From Azomonas agilis (GTDB taxonomy: Bacteria; Pseudomonadota; Gammaproteobacteria; Pseudomonadales; Pseudomonadaceae): 64,000 nucleotides of DNA. Positions within the stretch are counted from its first letter, which is position 1; every line of letters starts with the position of its first letter. The translations under genes and the position numbers were made by a program. The notes below the pieces were generated by a model. The model ran no database searches and was not told where the DNA came from. It saw only the letters and a list, made by a program, of their open reading frames with translations. This document shows positions 27,668 to 37,856 of this stretch, one piece after another. Location: NCBI RefSeq assembly GCF_007830255.1, contig NZ_VLKG01000005.1:124001-188000 (forward strand), read 5' to 3'.

Positions 27668-28305
27668 TGCAAACCGTCGCCGTTATTGACTATGGCATGG
27701 GCAACCTACACTCGGTTGCTAAAGCGCTGGAGCATGTGGGCGCAGGCCGTGTGCTGGTCACCAGCGATGCCCAAATCATCCGTGAAGCCGACCGCGTGGT
27801 ATTTCCCGGTGTGGGCGCGATCCGCGACTGCATGGCAGAAATTCGTCGTTTGGGCTTTGATGCGCTGGTGCGCGAAGTCAGCGTCGATCGCCCCTTCCTC
27901 GGCATCTGCGTTGGCATGCAAGCCCTGATGGATCGCAGCGAAGAAAACGGCGGCGTGGACTGCATCGGTTTACTCCCCGGCCAAGTGCGCTTCTTCGGCA
28001 AGGGCTTGGTTGAGGATGGCGAGCACCTGAAAGTGCCGCACATGGGCTGGAACGAAGTCGAGCAAAGCCTCGATCATCCGCTCTGGCACAGTATCCCCAA
28101 CAAGGGCCGCTTCTACTTTGTCCACAGCTACCATGTGCAAACGGACAATACCCGCCAAATCGTCGGGCGCGGCCACTATGGCGTGGACTTCGCTGCTGCT
28201 TTAGCGGATGGCTCGCGCTTTGCCGTGCAATTTCACCCCGAAAAGAGCCACACCCACGGCCTGCAACTGTTGCAGAACTTCGCCGCTTGGGATGGCCGCT
28301 GGTAA
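27667..28305 (+). CDS. hisH: Imidazole glycerol phosphate synthase, glutaminase subunit
   Basis: Class I glutamine amidotransferase subunit; it supplies ammonia to HisF for ring closure in histidine synthesis. The 212-residue protein has the nucleophile in GICVGMQ (Cys near 81) and the His-Glu pair in FHPEKS (near 189-191). The oxyanion loop region PGVGAI is also present. ATG 27667 overlaps the hisB stop. HisF, its partner, lies 1.5 kb downstream beyond hisA and an accessory insert. Confidence 0.97.
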   Translation: MQTVAVIDYGMGNLHSVAKALEHVGAGRVLVTSDAQIIREADRVVFPGVGAIRDCMAEIRRLGFDALVREVSVDRPFLGICVGMQALMDRSEENGGVDCIGLLPGQVRFFGKGLVEDGEHLKVPHMGWNEVEQSLDHPLWHSIPNKGRFYFVHSYHVQTDNTRQIVGRGHYGVDFAAALADGSRFAVQFHPEKSHTHGLQLLQNFAAWDGRW

Positions 28306-28420
28306 GGCGCTTTAGGCTGGACGCAAGAGGCTAGACGAGGATTGAGCCGCTTTTCCTTCAGCCTTTAGCCTTCCGCCTCCAGCGACTGTTTATCGCCCCG
28401 ATTTTTAAGGACTGTTTCCC
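28306..28420. other. hisH-hisA spacer with short degenerate repeats
   Basis: The 115-base spacer holds imperfect short repeats around the units AGGCTGGA and AAGGCT on the minus strand, a common feature of Pseudomonas intergenic DNA. I see no gene. AAGGA before the hisA ATG is the ribosome-binding site. Confidence 0.4.
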
Positions 28421-29158
28421 ATGCTGATTATCCCAGCCATTGATTTAAAAGACGGTGCTTGCGTACGCCTGCGCCAAGGCCTGATGGACGATGCCACCGT
28501 ATTTTCCAATGATCCGGTAGCCATGGCCGCCAAATGGGTGGAAGCCGGTTGCCGCCGCCTGCATCTGGTGGATTTGAACGGTGCCTTTGAAGGCAAACCG
28601 GTCAACGGCGAAGTGGTGACTGCCATTGCCAAGCGCTACCCCCATCTGCCGATTCAAATTGGTGGCGGTATTCGCTCGCTGGAAACCATTGAGCACTACG
28701 TCCGTGCGGGCGTGAGCTATGTGATTATTGGCACCAAGGCGGTAAAAGAGCCGGAGTTTGTCGGCGAAGCCTGCCGCGCCTTCCCCGGTAAAGTCATCGT
28801 TGGTTTGGATGCCAAAGACGGTTTCGTCGCCACCGACGGCTGGGCCGAAGTCAGCCAAGTACAGGTAATTGATCTGGCCAAGCGTTTTCAGGCGGACGGC
28901 GTGTCGGCCATCGTCTATACCGATATTTCCAAAGACGGCATGATGCAAGGCTGCAATGTGGAAGCCACAGCGGCCTTGGCGGCAGCTACCTCGATTCCGG
29001 TAATTGCTTCGGGCGGTATCCATAACTTGGGCGATATTCAGAAGCTGCTGGATGCTAAGGCTCCGGGGATTATCGGCGCGATCACAGGCCGTGCGATTTA
29101 TGAAGGCACGCTGGATGTGGCCGAAGCTCAGAGCCTGTGTGATGGGTTTAAGGGCTAA
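28421..29158 (+). CDS. hisA: ProFAR isomerase HisA
   Basis: Isomerises the aminoaldose ProFAR to the aminoketose PRFAR, the substrate of HisH-HisF. The 245-residue (beta/alpha)8 barrel shows the catalytic aspartates in PAIDLKDG (Asp8) and YTDISKDGM. Phosphate-binding glycines sit in QIGGGIRS and [11 protein letters not shown] 28421 follows AAGGACTG. It is separated from hisH by 115 bases. From hisF it is separated by about 650 bases of accessory sequence, which is unusual because hisA and hisF normally adjoin. Confidence 0.97.
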   Translation: MLIIPAIDLKDGACVRLRQGLMDDATVFSNDPVAMAAKWVEAGCRRLHLVDLNGAFEGKPVNGEVVTAIAKRYPHLPIQIGGGIRSLETIEHYVRAGVSYVIIGTKAVKEPEFVGEACRAFPGKVIVGLDAKDGFVATDGWAEVSQVQVIDLAKRFQADGVSAIVYTDISKDGMMQGCNVEATAALAAATSIPVIASGGIHNLGDIQKLLDAKAPGIIGAITGRAIYEGTLDVAEAQSLCDGFKG

Positions 29159-29209
29159 CCTCTCAACTGGCTAGCATATGTTTCAGTCGGCTTAGGAGTA
29201 TGGGTTGCT

Positions 29210-29461
29210 GGGAATGTTAATGTTGACGCATCGCTCGAAGTAGAGTTTTCGAACGGAAACACCACTCCCTCTGTAGTTGCAGAACAGGAGAAGAAATCTA
29301 TGAAGAGCAATAGCAGTTTTGCAAAAAGCGTAAAAGGTAGGGTCGCGGCGTCACTGGGGTGCCTGGTAGGTAGACTTTACTTCGAGCGAGATGCGGGCAG
29401 ATACAGGAAAGTAACTCACCTAGGAGAGCGCCACGGGGGTTCGATTCCCCCATCCCCACCA
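29210..29461 (+). ncRNA. tmRNA-like structured RNA, possibly decayed
   Basis: Seen directly: a T-arm with GGGGG (29435-29439), loop TTCGATT and CCCCC (29447-29451), followed by ATCCCC, A and CCA (29452-29461). At the 5' side GGGAAT (29210-29215) pairs with ATCCCC with one A-C mismatch, like an acceptor stem. Next comes GTTGACG, like the tmRNA D-loop segment. A long helix follows: 29227-29246 with 29374-29395, about 20 bp with a two-base bulge. TAGTTGCA at 29274-29281 resembles a tmRNA resume site, and that frame reaches Val-Ala-Ala at 29342-29350. Against it: TCA replaces a stop there, the acceptor lacks one pair, and 39 bases separate the helix from the T-arm. It could be a decayed or divergent tmRNA, or another tRNA-like RNA. 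Confidence 0.4.
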
Positions 29462-29514
29462 TTTTAGCTCTAACGCTGTTTGATGAACGTGACAGCGTAC
29501 TGAAGGGTAAAGCC

Positions 29515-29715
29515 ATGCATGATGAGTACGATTTCATCAAGGGAGAACGAGGCAAGTTCTACCACCCCAACATCAAACTCAATCTGCCCGTTTACCTTGA
29601 TGATGAAGTACAAACCCAATTGACAGAGTTAGCCAAAGCGAAGGGCGTTGAGCTGTCGTTCCTTGTGAATGCTTTGCTTAAAAAAGACATCGAGCTGATC
29701 CAGATGGCGCGCTAA
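29515..29715 (+). CDS. Ribbon-helix-helix antitoxin-like protein
   Basis: Small protein (66 residues) with an N-terminal EYDFIKGERGKFYHPN motif, a beta strand LNLPVYLDDEV and two helices, as expected for a short RHH (CopG-like) DNA-binding fold. Proteins with this N-terminal motif recur in bacteria and are usually annotated as antitoxins. AAGGG lies seven bases before ATG 29515. No toxin gene is beside it: upstream is the tmRNA-like element and downstream hisF. A small hairpin (CGCTGT/ACAGCG, 29474-29497) precedes it. Antitoxin function is inferred from family resemblance alone. Confidence 0.65.
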   Translation: MHDEYDFIKGERGKFYHPNIKLNLPVYLDDEVQTQLTELAKAKGVELSFLVNALLKKDIELIQMAR

Positions 29716-29814
29716 TCGCCGCACTCTGTATGACTGATGGACAAAACTCTATTCCCAGCCTTTTCCATTACGGCTTAACGCTGACCGCTTACAGCTCTTT
29801 TTCGGAGAAAAAGC

Positions 29815-30588
29815 ATGGCCCTTGCCAAACGCATCATCCCCTGCCTTGACGTGGACAATGGCCGCGTGGTCAAGGGCGTTAAGTTTGAGAACATCCGCGA
29901 TGCCGGTGATCCGGTGGAAATCGCGCGGCGCTACGACGAGCAAGGCGCGGACGAAATCACCTTCCTTGACATCACCGCCAGCTCGCAGGGCCGCGACACC
30001 ACCCTGCATACGGTAGAGCGCATGGCCAGTCAGGTGTTTATTCCCCTGACCGTGGGCGGTGGTGTGCGTACCGTGCAGGACATCCGCAACCTGCTGAATG
30101 CGGGCGCGGACAAGGTCTCCATCAACACCGCTGCGGTCTTTACCCCGGAGTTTGTCGGCGAAGCGGCGGCGCGCTTTGGTTCTCAGTGCATCGTGGTGGC
30201 TATTGATGCCAAGCAAGTCTCTGGCCCCGGTGAAACACCGCGTTGGGAGATTTTCACCCACGGTGGCCGTAAGCCTACGGGCCTTGATGCGGTGGAGTGG
30301 GCGCGCAAAATGGAAGGCTTGGGCGCGGGGGAAATCCTGCTCACCAGTATGGATCAGGACGGTATGAAGCGCGGTTTTGATCTGGGCGTGACTCGTGCAG
30401 TCAGCGAGGCGGTGGGGATTCCAGTAATTGCTTCCGGTGGCGTGGGCAACCTCGATCACTTGGCGGCGGGCATTCTGCAAGGCAAGGCTGATGCAGTCTT
30501 GGCGGCGAGTATTTTCCACTTTGGTGAATACACAGTGCCGGAAGCCAAAGCCCATATGGCCGCCCAAGGCATTGTAGTGCGCTGGTAA
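29815..30588 (+). CDS. hisF: Imidazole glycerol phosphate synthase, cyclase subunit
   Basis: Cyclase partner of HisH; it converts PRFAR and ammonia to imidazole glycerol phosphate and AICAR. The 257-residue (beta/alpha)8 barrel has catalytic aspartates in PCLDVDNG (Asp11) and VVAIDAK (near 130). Phosphate-binding loops are TVGGGVRT and [11 protein letters not shown] 29815 has GGAG eight bases upstream. It is set apart from hisBHA by the accessory insert but keeps the same direction. Its stop is one base from the end of convergent murI. Confidence 0.97.
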   Translation: MALAKRIIPCLDVDNGRVVKGVKFENIRDAGDPVEIARRYDEQGADEITFLDITASSQGRDTTLHTVERMASQVFIPLTVGGGVRTVQDIRNLLNAGADKVSINTAAVFTPEFVGEAAARFGSQCIVVAIDAKQVSGPGETPRWEIFTHGGRKPTGLDAVEWARKMEGLGAGEILLTSMDQDGMKRGFDLGVTRAVSEAVGIPVIASGGVGNLDHLAAGILQGKADAVLAASIFHFGEYTVPEAKAHMAAQGIVVRW

Positions 30589-30589
30589 C

Positions 30590-31387
30590 TCAGTCGTAAC
30601 AGGCGAAGATGGGGCAACTTTCGCCCCACAGCTTGGGCAGAATATGGGCTGTCTGCGCGGTATCGCCGGTACTCCAAAAGCGCACTGAGGCTGGAATGCT
30701 GCCATCGGCTAGGGCTTCGCGTTCAGATAATACTTGCTGTAAACGGCTGGCCACCGCTGCGCCAGTGTCAATCAGGCTGACCGAGGGTGGCAAAATCTGT
30801 TGCAACAGGGGTTTGATAAAGGGGTAGTGGGTGCAGCCGAGAATCAGGGTATCGCAGCCTATAGCCAGCAGAGGAGCGGTCAAACGCTCCAGTAGTTGAC
30901 GGGTTTTCGGGCCATCAAGCTGACCTTCTTCGATTAACTCCACCAAACCGGGACAAGGCTGGGTGAGGATGCGTGTAGAGCCAGAGTAGCGCTCCAGCAA
31001 GGCGGCAAAACGGGCGCTGTTCAGTGTCCCCGTGGTGGCCAGCACCCCGACCACGCCCGTTTGTGTGTGGGCGACCGCCGGTTTTAGCGCAGGCTCCATG
31101 CCCACCACCGGCAATTGCGGATAATGGGCGCGCAGATCATTCACTGCCGCCGCCGTTGCCGTGTTGCAAGCCACCACCAGCGCTTTAGCACCCTGCTTTA
31201 GCAAAAACTCAGTGATGCGCTGGCAGCGTTGGCGGATGTAGTCAGCGGATTTTTCGCCATAGGGTACGTGGGCGCTGTCAGCCAGATAGAGCAGAGACTC
31301 CTGCGGCAAGCGCTGGTGAATCTCCCGCAATACCGAAAGCCCGCCCACTCCAGAGTCGAACACGCCCACCGGCGCATTATTAGCCAT
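30590..31387 (-). CDS. murI: Glutamate racemase
   Basis: Converts L- to D-glutamate for peptidoglycan precursors. The 265-residue protein has [13 protein letters not shown] at the N-terminus and the two catalytic cysteines in VACNTATA (first half) and LGCTHYPF (second half). ATG 31387 lies within the end of moeB (8-base overlap), so it is the last gene of the hemA-prfA-prmC-moeB-murI operon. Confidence 0.96.
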   Translation of the reverse strand: MANNAPVGVFDSGVGGLSVLREIHQRLPQESLLYLADSAHVPYGEKSADYIRQRCQRITEFLLKQGAKALVVACNTATAAAVNDLRAHYPQLPVVGMEPALKPAVAHTQTGVVGVLATTGTLNSARFAALLERYSGSTRILTQPCPGLVELIEEGQLDGPKTRQLLERLTAPLLAIGCDTLILGCTHYPFIKPLLQQILPPSVSLIDTGAAVASRLQQVLSEREALADGSIPASVRFWSTGDTAQTAHILPKLWGESCPIFACYD

Positions 31388-32135
31388 GCGCTACGCCACA
31401 CACCGGACACTGCGGATCACGCGGGAAGCGCAGCTCACGGAAGCGGCTGCTCAATCCATCAATCAGTAACAAGCGGCCCACTAAGGGTTCGCCAAATCCG
31501 GCCAGCAGTTTAAGAGCCTCCAAGGCTTGTAAGCTGCCCACCATCCCCACCAAAGGGCCAACTACACCGGCTTCGCTACAGGTTAAGTCGGCTTCAGAGC
31601 CTTCACCGTAGAGGCAGTGATAGCAGGGACTGTCGTCGCGGCGCGGGTCAAATACCGACAGTTGGCCTTCCAAACGAATGGCGGCACCACTGACCAGCGG
31701 GCATTTCAGTTGGACGCAGGCTTGATTCACCGCTGCACGGGTGCCGAAGTTGTCGCTGCAATCCAGCACCAAGTCCACCGCTGCGATGGCTTGGCTGAGG
31801 CTGTCTTCGTCCAGAGCACGGCGATGTGGAACAAGTGTGACCAACGGGTTAATGGCCGTCAGGCGGGCGATGGCTGAGTCTACCTTGGGTTGGCCAAGTT
31901 GCTGGCTATCGTGCAGCACTTGGCGTTGCAGGTTGGTGAGATCGACTTGATCGAAATCAGCCAAATGCAGCTCACCCACGCCCGCTGCTGCCAAATAAAG
32001 GGCCACTGGCGATCCCAAACCACCCAAGCCGACAATCAGCACCTTAGCGGCCTTGAGGCGCAGTTGGCCTTGAATGTCGATCTGAGGGAGCAGAATCTGG
32101 CGGCTGTAGCGCAGTAATTCTTGATCGTCGAGCAT
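31380..32135 (-). CDS. moeB: Molybdopterin-synthase adenylyltransferase
   Basis: E1-like enzyme that adenylates the C-terminus of MoaD, priming it for sulfur transfer in molybdenum cofactor synthesis. Visible are the nucleotide-binding loop VGLGGLGSP, the DCSDNF motif, and zinc-binding pairs CYHC and CPVC. The Cys of LTCSEAG is also conserved. ATG 32135 ([13 protein letters not shown]) follows GGAGAAG and matches Pseudomonas; 251 residues. It overlaps murI and follows prmC closely. The same family includes ThiF and HesA, but context favours MoeB. Confidence 0.92.
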   Translation of the reverse strand: MLDDQELLRYSRQILLPQIDIQGQLRLKAAKVLIVGLGGLGSPVALYLAAAGVGELHLADFDQVDLTNLQRQVLHDSQQLGQPKVDSAIARLTAINPLVTLVPHRRALDEDSLSQAIAAVDLVLDCSDNFGTRAAVNQACVQLKCPLVSGAAIRLEGQLSVFDPRRDDSPCYHCLYGEGSEADLTCSEAGVVGPLVGMVGSLQALEALKLLAGFGEPLVGRLLLIDGLSSRFRELRFPRDPQCPVCGVAHG

Positions 32136-32151
32136 GGGCTTCTCCGGCAAC

Positions 32152-32979
32152 TTATAGGTACTGACCGAGGCTGATGCGCTCGTGTCCGCCTAAATCTCGG
32201 CGGCTTTCCACCGCCTTAAAGCCTCGCTCTAGCAGCAGTTGGCGTACCGCAGCAGCTTGGTTGTGGCCATGCTCCAACAGCAGCCAGCCTTGGGGCTCCA
32301 GATAGTCCGGGCTTTGGGTGATGATCTGGCGCAAATCATCCAGACCATCAGTGCCTGATACCAAAGCGCTGACCGGCTCAAAACGTACATCACCCTGAGC
32401 CAGATGCGGGTCATCAGCTTCAATGTAGGGCGGATTGCTCAGAATGCAGGCAAAACGCTGACCACTCAGGGCCGAAAACCAGTGGCTGTGGATAAAACGC
32501 GCATTGTCCCGTTTTAGGTTGTGGCGGTTGCGCTCGGCCAGTGCCACAGCCCCCTCCATACAATCCACGCCCATGAGTTGCCAAGCGGGTCGCTCAGTTG
32601 CTAAAGCCAAAGCAATGGCTCCGGTGCCCGTGCCCAAATCCAAGGCTTTTAGCGGCGCAGTGGGCAGCAGGCTGAGTGCAGTCTCCACCAACAACTCGGT
32701 ATCGGGGCGCGGAATCAGGGTGCAGGGTGCAACCTCTAACTCTAGACTCCAAAAACCCTGTCGGCCAATGATGTAGGCAACCGGCTCTCCCGCTTGGCGG
32801 CGGCAAATGCGTTCGGCAAAGAGCGCAGCCACCTCAGCGGGAACCTCTTTTTCCGGCCAGGTGCGTAAGTAGCTAGCAGGCTTGCCCAAAAGGTCGGCCA
32901 GCAGCCATTCCCCATCCACCCGGGCACTGGGCGAATCTGGGAGTCGAACACTGTTGAGTAAGGCTTGAATGCTGGACAT
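32152..32979 (-). CDS. prmC: Peptide chain release factor N5-glutamine methyltransferase
   Basis: Methylates the GGQ glutamine of release factors RF1 and RF2 using SAM. The 275-residue protein has a helical N-terminal domain, the SAM-binding LDLGTGTGAIALALA, and the NPPY catalytic motif (LSNPPYIE). ATG 32979 directly abuts the prfA stop codon, fitting co-expression with its substrate RF1. Confidence 0.97.
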   Translation of the reverse strand: MSSIQALLNSVRLPDSPSARVDGEWLLADLLGKPASYLRTWPEKEVPAEVAALFAERICRRQAGEPVAYIIGRQGFWSLELEVAPCTLIPRPDTELLVETALSLLPTAPLKALDLGTGTGAIALALATERPAWQLMGVDCMEGAVALAERNRHNLKRDNARFIHSHWFSALSGQRFACILSNPPYIEADDPHLAQGDVRFEPVSALVSGTDGLDDLRQIITQSPDYLEPQGWLLLEHGHNQAAAVRQLLLERGFKAVESRRDLGGHERISLGQYL

Positions 32980-34062
32980 TCAGTCGCCCAACGCGGCCAG
33001 TTGGTCGGCTTGGTATTCGTTGAGCAAGGGCTCAATCACCGCCTCTACACCACCCGCCATCACATCATCCAGCGCGTACAGAGTCAGGTTGATGCGGTGA
33101 TCGGTGACGCGGCCTTGGGGGAAGTTGTAGGTACGAATGCGCTCGGAGCGATCCCCCGAACCGACCAGCAAACGGCGGGTGTCAGAAATTTCTTTATGCG
33201 CCGCCGCGTCCTGCATGTCTTGTAAGCGGGCCGCCAGCCACGCCATCGCCTTCGCACGATTTTTGTGCTGTGAGCGCTCCTCCTGACACTCCACCACAAT
33301 GCCGGTAGGCAAGTGGGTAATACGAATGGCAGAGTCGGTTTTGTTGACGTGCTGACCACCCGCACCCGAAGAGCGGTAGGTATCCACCCGCAAATCAGCG
33401 GGATTAATGGAGATCGCTGCTTGTTCGTCCGGCTCTGGCAGCACAGCTACGGTGCAGGCCGAGGTGTGAATACGGCCTTGGGATTCGGTTTCCGGTACAC
33501 GCTGTACCCGATGAGCGCCGGACTCAAACTTGAGTTTGGCGTAAACGTTGTCGCCTTCGACCCGCGAAATAACTTCTTTGTAGCCGCCGTGCTCGCCCTC
33601 GTTTTCCGAGAGCACTTCCACTCGCCAGCCTTGGCGTTCAGCGTAGCGCGAATACATGCGGAACAGGTCGCCGGCAAAAATCGCAGCCTCATCACCGCCG
33701 GTTCCAGCCCGTACCTCTAGGAATACGTTGCGCCCATCGTTGGGGTCTTTCGGCAGTAATAGGCGTTGGAGTTGGCTTTCTAACTCCAGCAGCTCCTCTT
33801 TGGCGCTGGCGATTTCTTCGGCAGCCATTTCTCGCAAATCAGGATCGCTGTCTTTGAGCAGGCTTTGGGCTTCGGCTAAGTTGTCTTGGACTTGGCGCAA
33901 TTGGGTATAGGCCTGAATGACCGGCTCAATATCCGCGTACTCCTTGGAGTAGGTGCGAAAACGGGTTTGGTCACTGATGATTTCTGCATCGCCTAACAGT
34001 GCGGTGAGCTCTTCAAAGCGGTCTTGCAGTAAATCCAGTCGGTTCAGTAAAGAGGCTTTCAT
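32980..34062 (-). CDS. prfA: Peptide chain release factor 1
   Basis: Terminates translation at UAA and UAG. The 360-residue protein has the stop-codon recognition region [14 protein letters not shown] (PxT tripeptide) and the peptidyl-transferase motif [15 protein letters not shown]. Length is typical. Its ATG overlaps the hemA stop (ATGA), and prmC follows directly. This order is conserved in many gammaproteobacteria. Confidence 0.98.
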   Translation of the reverse strand: MKASLLNRLDLLQDRFEELTALLGDAEIISDQTRFRTYSKEYADIEPVIQAYTQLRQVQDNLAEAQSLLKDSDPDLREMAAEEIASAKEELLELESQLQRLLLPKDPNDGRNVFLEVRAGTGGDEAAIFAGDLFRMYSRYAERQGWRVEVLSENEGEHGGYKEVISRVEGDNVYAKLKFESGAHRVQRVPETESQGRIHTSACTVAVLPEPDEQAAISINPADLRVDTYRSSGAGGQHVNKTDSAIRITHLPTGIVVECQEERSQHKNRAKAMAWLAARLQDMQDAAAHKEISDTRRLLVGSGDRSERIRTYNFPQGRVTDHRINLTLYALDDVMAGGVEAVIEPLLNEYQADQLAALGD

Positions 34063-35333
34063 GGTGACTTCAGCTCGCCCTCATTCAGGGCAAAAAGCTC
34101 TTGGGCCATCATCAAAGCTTCGATGCGGCCTTCGGCAGAGAATTTTTTTAACTGCACGCTGGGAGCATGCAGCAGTTTGTTGGTTAGGCCGCGCGCAAGG
34201 CTGGCCAGTACCTGTTCTGGGCTGTTGCCTGCGGCCAGCAGACGCTGGGCCTTTTGCAATTCTTCGTCGCGTAACTGTTCGGCTTGGCGGCGGTAAGCTT
34301 TGAGTACGTCTACAGCGGCTAGCTCGCGCAGACGCAGCATAAATTCTTCTGCCCCGGCATTGACCAGTTTTTCGGCGGCTTGGGCGGCTCCTTGGCGACT
34401 TTTCAGGTTTTCGGCCACCACTTCATGCAGGTCGTCCACGGTGTAGAGGTAGACATCGGCCAGTTCCCCTACCTGTGGTTCAATGTCGCGTGGCACGGCG
34501 ATATCGACCATAAACATGGGCTTATGTTTGCGTTGTTTTAACGCCTGCTCGACCGCACCCTTACCCAAAATGGGCAATTGGCTGGCGGTGGAGCTGATCA
34601 CAATGTCGCTACCGGCTAATTCCTGAGGAATATCGGATAACAGCACGGCGCGGCTGCCTTCAAACTGCTCGGCTAAGGCCACGGCGCGCTCCAAGGTGCG
34701 GTTAGCCACCACTAGGCGTTGAATGCCCTGTTCATGCAGGTGACGAGCGACTAGGGTGATGGTTTCTCCCGCGCCGATCAGTAAGGCTTGGCTGCGTTTT
34801 AGGTCGCTGAAAATTTGCTTGGCAAGGGTGACTGCGGCGAAGGCCACCGATACTGGGTTTTCACCGATGGCAGTGTCAGTACGCACGGCTTTGGCGGTAC
34901 TAAAGGTGGCTTGAAACAAGCGGCCTAAGCGTGGGCCGATGGTGCCGGTTTCTTGGGCGGTGGCGTAGGCGGTTTTCATTTGCCCTAGGATTTGCGGCTC
35001 ACCCAAGACCAAGGAGTCCAAGCCGCAGGCGACGCGCATCATGTGCTGTACCGCTTCTTGGTCTTGGTGGATGTAGGCGCAGGCCTGTAAATCCTTAAGC
35101 TGCAACTGATGGAATTGGGCCAGCCACGCCAAAATAGCGTCCGCGTCAATGACTTCCTGCTCAAGGTACAGCTCGCTGCGGTTGCAGGTAGACAGAATCG
35201 CCGCCTCGCGGGTAGGGGCTGTACCACAGAGTTGGCGCAGAGCCTCGGCGATTTGTTCGGGGGTAAAGGCTACCCGCTCGCGAACATCGACGGAAGCTGT
35301 CTTGTGGTTAATACCAAGCGCAATGAAAGCCAT
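34059..35333 (-). CDS. hemA: Glutamyl-tRNA reductase
   Basis: First committed step of C5-pathway tetrapyrrole synthesis: it reduces glutamyl-tRNA to glutamate-1-semialdehyde. The 424-residue protein has the catalytic Cys in [11 protein letters not shown] (near 50), the NADPH-binding region [17 protein letters not shown], and the C-terminal dimerisation helix region. ATG 35333 begins [13 protein letters not shown]. It is the first gene of the hemA-murI operon and is divergent from the TPR lipoprotein gene. Confidence 0.97.
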   Translation of the reverse strand: MAFIALGINHKTASVDVRERVAFTPEQIAEALRQLCGTAPTREAAILSTCNRSELYLEQEVIDADAILAWLAQFHQLQLKDLQACAYIHQDQEAVQHMMRVACGLDSLVLGEPQILGQMKTAYATAQETGTIGPRLGRLFQATFSTAKAVRTDTAIGENPVSVAFAAVTLAKQIFSDLKRSQALLIGAGETITLVARHLHEQGIQRLVVANRTLERAVALAEQFEGSRAVLLSDIPQELAGSDIVISSTASQLPILGKGAVEQALKQRKHKPMFMVDIAVPRDIEPQVGELADVYLYTVDDLHEVVAENLKSRQGAAQAAEKLVNAGAEEFMLRLRELAAVDVLKAYRRQAEQLRDEELQKAQRLLAAGNSPEQVLASLARGLTNKLLHAPSVQLKKFSAEGRIEALMMAQELFALNEGELKSP

Positions 35334-35507
35334 GCCAGACCTGAGAGAAAAACGACGGCTGATTGTCCTACTTCATTCGAACAAGAACAACCGCCTGTAT
35401 TGAGTGTCTGATTGAACTATGGGTTGACAGCACTATTCTCATGGGCTTGCCTGATAGCTTGTGTCATCATGCTCAAACTGCCTCTCTAAGCCGTGCGTTG
35501 CCTTGTC

Positions 35508-37235
35508 ATGAAAAAACTTCTTGCCTTGACCTTTGCCCTGCTCATGGGTGCTTGTCGCCCCCTGACACCGCCTGCCTCTCATATTCAGGAGCAGAGTACG
35601 TCGGCAGAGCCTGTGAAACAGGCTGCCCCTGCGGCCCCACAGGCACCCTTTACCCGCGATACCCTGTATTCGTTGTTGGTGGCGGAACTGGCCGGTCAGC
35701 GCAATCGCTTTGATATTGCATTGGCCAATTATGCACAGCAAGCTCAGACGACCCAAGATCCAGGTGTTGCAGAGCGTGCCTTTCGGATTGCCGAATACTT
35801 AGGTGCAGATCAGGCGGCCTTAGACACCAGCTTAATCTGGGCCCGTAGCGCGCGCGACAATTTAGACGCCCAGCGCGCTGCGGCGGTTCAATTAGCGCGG
35901 GCGGGGCGTTACGAGGAATCCTTGGTGTTTATGGAAGAGGTGCTCAAGCGCCAAGGGGACTCGCACTTTGACTTTTTAGCCCTCTCAGCGGTGCGTACCG
36001 ATGCGGCCACGCGGGCAGGCTTACTGCAAAGCTTTGAACGCTTGCTGCGTAAATACCCAGACAATCCGCAGTTGGTGTTTGGTAAAGCCATCTTGCTGCA
36101 TCAAGACGGTCGTTTAGAGCAGGCCTTGGATCTTCTTGAGCGGCAGAATAAAACTCAGGCTCCGGTTCCTTCGATACTGCTTGAGGCGCGCTTGTTTCAG
36201 GAGCTGGGGCGCAACGATAAAGCCCTATCACTGCTGAATACCAGCCTAAAGCAGCAGGATGATCGCCGTTTGCGCTTGGCCTATGCGCGTCTGCTGATTG
36301 AGCAAGGAAATTTACAGGCCGCCATTGCAGAATTTAGCACTCTGTTGCAGCAAAACCCGGACGATGATGATTTACGCTTTTCGCTGGCTCTTGTGTGTTT
36401 GGAGGCTCAGGCTTGGCAAGAGGCTATTGTGTACTTGGATGAGCTGATTCTGCGCGGTAGTCATGTCAGTGCCGCGTATTTCAACTTAGGCCGCGCCCGT
36501 CAAGCCCTCAATGAGCCTACTGAAGCCCTAAAAGCCTATGCACAGGTGCCAGTGGGCAGTAACGAATATCTGGCCGCTAAAGCCTTGCAGACGCGCTTGT
36601 TATTGGCTTCAGGAGGGGAGAAAGAGGCAACTCAGATGCTTAGCCAAGCCCGTGAGGAGCAGCCCGATTACGCCATCCAACTCTACTTGTTGGAAATTGA
36701 GGCCTATACCGATCAAAAACGTATTACTCCCGCTTGGCAGTTGGTACAGCAAGGACTCAAGGACTTTCCCGAAGACCTCAACCTAATCTACACCCGAGCT
36801 ATGTTGGCTGAGCGGCGGGACGACTTGGGGCAGTTAGAGCGTGATCTACGTTTTATCATTGAACGTGAGCCTGAAAACGCTATGGCCCTTAATGCCTTAG
36901 GTTATACCTTGGCCGATCGCACTAACCGCTTAGACGAAGCTTCGACACTGATTGAGCAGGCTTATCAAATCAACCCAGAAGATCCGGCTATTTTGGACAG
37001 CATGGGTTGGGTGCGCTACCGCAAAGGCAACCCCAAAGAGGCTGAGCGCTGGCTGCGGCGCGCCTATGAGCAGTATCAGGATGGCGAAATCGCGGCCCAC
37101 TTGGGAGAGGTGCTCTGGATTCAGGGTAAACGACCAGAGGCCCGTGCCATATGGTCACAAGCCGCTAGCCAAGATCCAGACAACAGAATACTTAAAGAAA
37201 CCCTGAAGCGCTTGACGGGCTCGGAGAAACCCTAA
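35508..37235 (+). CDS. Tetratricopeptide-repeat outer-membrane lipoprotein
   Basis: Predicted lipoprotein of 575 residues. MKKLLALTFALLMGAC gives a signal peptide with lipobox Cys16, followed by an Ala/Pro-rich linker. From about residue 50 onward helical TPR repeats run to the C-terminus, with typical pairs such as LNALGYTLADRT and DSMGWVRYRKGN. It probably acts as a periplasmic scaffold, but the partner is unknown. ATG 35508 places the signal peptide correctly; a GTG five codons earlier is possible. lolB follows without a gap, as in Pseudomonas. Confidence 0.88.
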   Translation: MKKLLALTFALLMGACRPLTPPASHIQEQSTSAEPVKQAAPAAPQAPFTRDTLYSLLVAELAGQRNRFDIALANYAQQAQTTQDPGVAERAFRIAEYLGADQAALDTSLIWARSARDNLDAQRAAAVQLARAGRYEESLVFMEEVLKRQGDSHFDFLALSAVRTDAATRAGLLQSFERLLRKYPDNPQLVFGKAILLHQDGRLEQALDLLERQNKTQAPVPSILLEARLFQELGRNDKALSLLNTSLKQQDDRRLRLAYARLLIEQGNLQAAIAEFSTLLQQNPDDDDLRFSLALVCLEAQAWQEAIVYLDELILRGSHVSAAYFNLGRARQALNEPTEALKAYAQVPVGSNEYLAAKALQTRLLLASGGEKEATQMLSQAREEQPDYAIQLYLLEIEAYTDQKRITPAWQLVQQGLKDFPEDLNLIYTRAMLAERRDDLGQLERDLRFIIEREPENAMALNALGYTLADRTNRLDEASTLIEQAYQINPEDPAILDSMGWVRYRKGNPKEAERWLRRAYEQYQDGEIAAHLGEVLWIQGKRPEARAIWSQAASQDPDNRILKETLKRLTGSEKP

Positions 37236-37856
37236 GTGATGCCCCTACGTCATTGGCTGCTGATCAGCGTCTTGCTGTGGTTGACCGGCTGTAGCCTGTT
37301 TGTACCCAAAGAACAGCTTGAGGGTGCCGGTAACCCCGAGTTATGGCAGCAACACCGCGAGCAGGTAAGCCGTATTGATAGCTGGCAAATAAATGGCAAA
37401 GTGGGCATTAAAGCGCCACAAGACTCGGGCAGCGGTACGGTATTTTGGGTGCAGCGCCTTGATTACTTCGATCTGCGTTTATCCGGCCCCTTAGGGCGTG
37501 GTGCGGCCCGTTTGACCGGTCGTCCGGGTGCCGTATTGCTGGAGATTGCAGGCGAAGGCCGTTTTGATGGGAACACTCCAGAGTCTGTGTTAGAGGCCCG
37601 CTTAGGCTGGCGATTGCCTGTATCCCACCTGCTGTGGTGGATTCGAGGGCTGCCCGTTCCTAACCTACCGAGCCAGTTGAAGCTCAATGCTGATAGCCAA
37701 TTAGCCAGCTTGGAACAAGAGGGTTGGTCAGTGGTTTTTTCTGAGTATAAAACGCACCAAGGCTATGTGTTGCCTGAGCGCGTCAAGTTAGAAGGCCAGA
37801 ATTTAAGCGTTACCTTTGTGATCAAGGAGTGGCAACCACGCCAGCTGTATCCATGA
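37236..37856 (+). CDS. lolB: Outer-membrane lipoprotein LolB
   Basis: Accepts lipoproteins from LolA and inserts them in the outer membrane. The 206-residue product has a lipobox LTGC near 17-20, the conserved segment [11 protein letters not shown] and the loop region around [11 protein letters not shown]. Start GTG 37236 has GGAG nine bases upstream; ATG 37239 is the next codon. Its stop overlaps the ispE start (ATGA). The first codon follows the TPR gene stop directly. Confidence 0.93.
   Translation: MMPLRHWLLISVLLWLTGCSLFVPKEQLEGAGNPELWQQHREQVSRIDSWQINGKVGIKAPQDSGSGTVFWVQRLDYFDLRLSGPLGRGAARLTGRPGAVLLEIAGEGRFDGNTPESVLEARLGWRLPVSHLLWWIRGLPVPNLPSQLKLNADSQLASLEQEGWSVVFSEYKTHQGYVLPERVKLEGQNLSVTFVIKEWQPRQLYP

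Noticed and set aside
29300-29467. Short frame ending in GGSIPPSPPF across the tRNA-like 3' end
   Set aside because: The last codons are simply the T-arm and CCA read as protein, a common artefact, and the rest shows no family. The RNA reading explains the region better, although readthrough from hisA in this frame cannot be excluded.
29461-29515. Possible integron attC site downstream of the CCA
   Set aside because: There is a small hairpin (CGCTGT/ACAGCG), but the core sites RYYYAAC and GTTRRRY are not both present.
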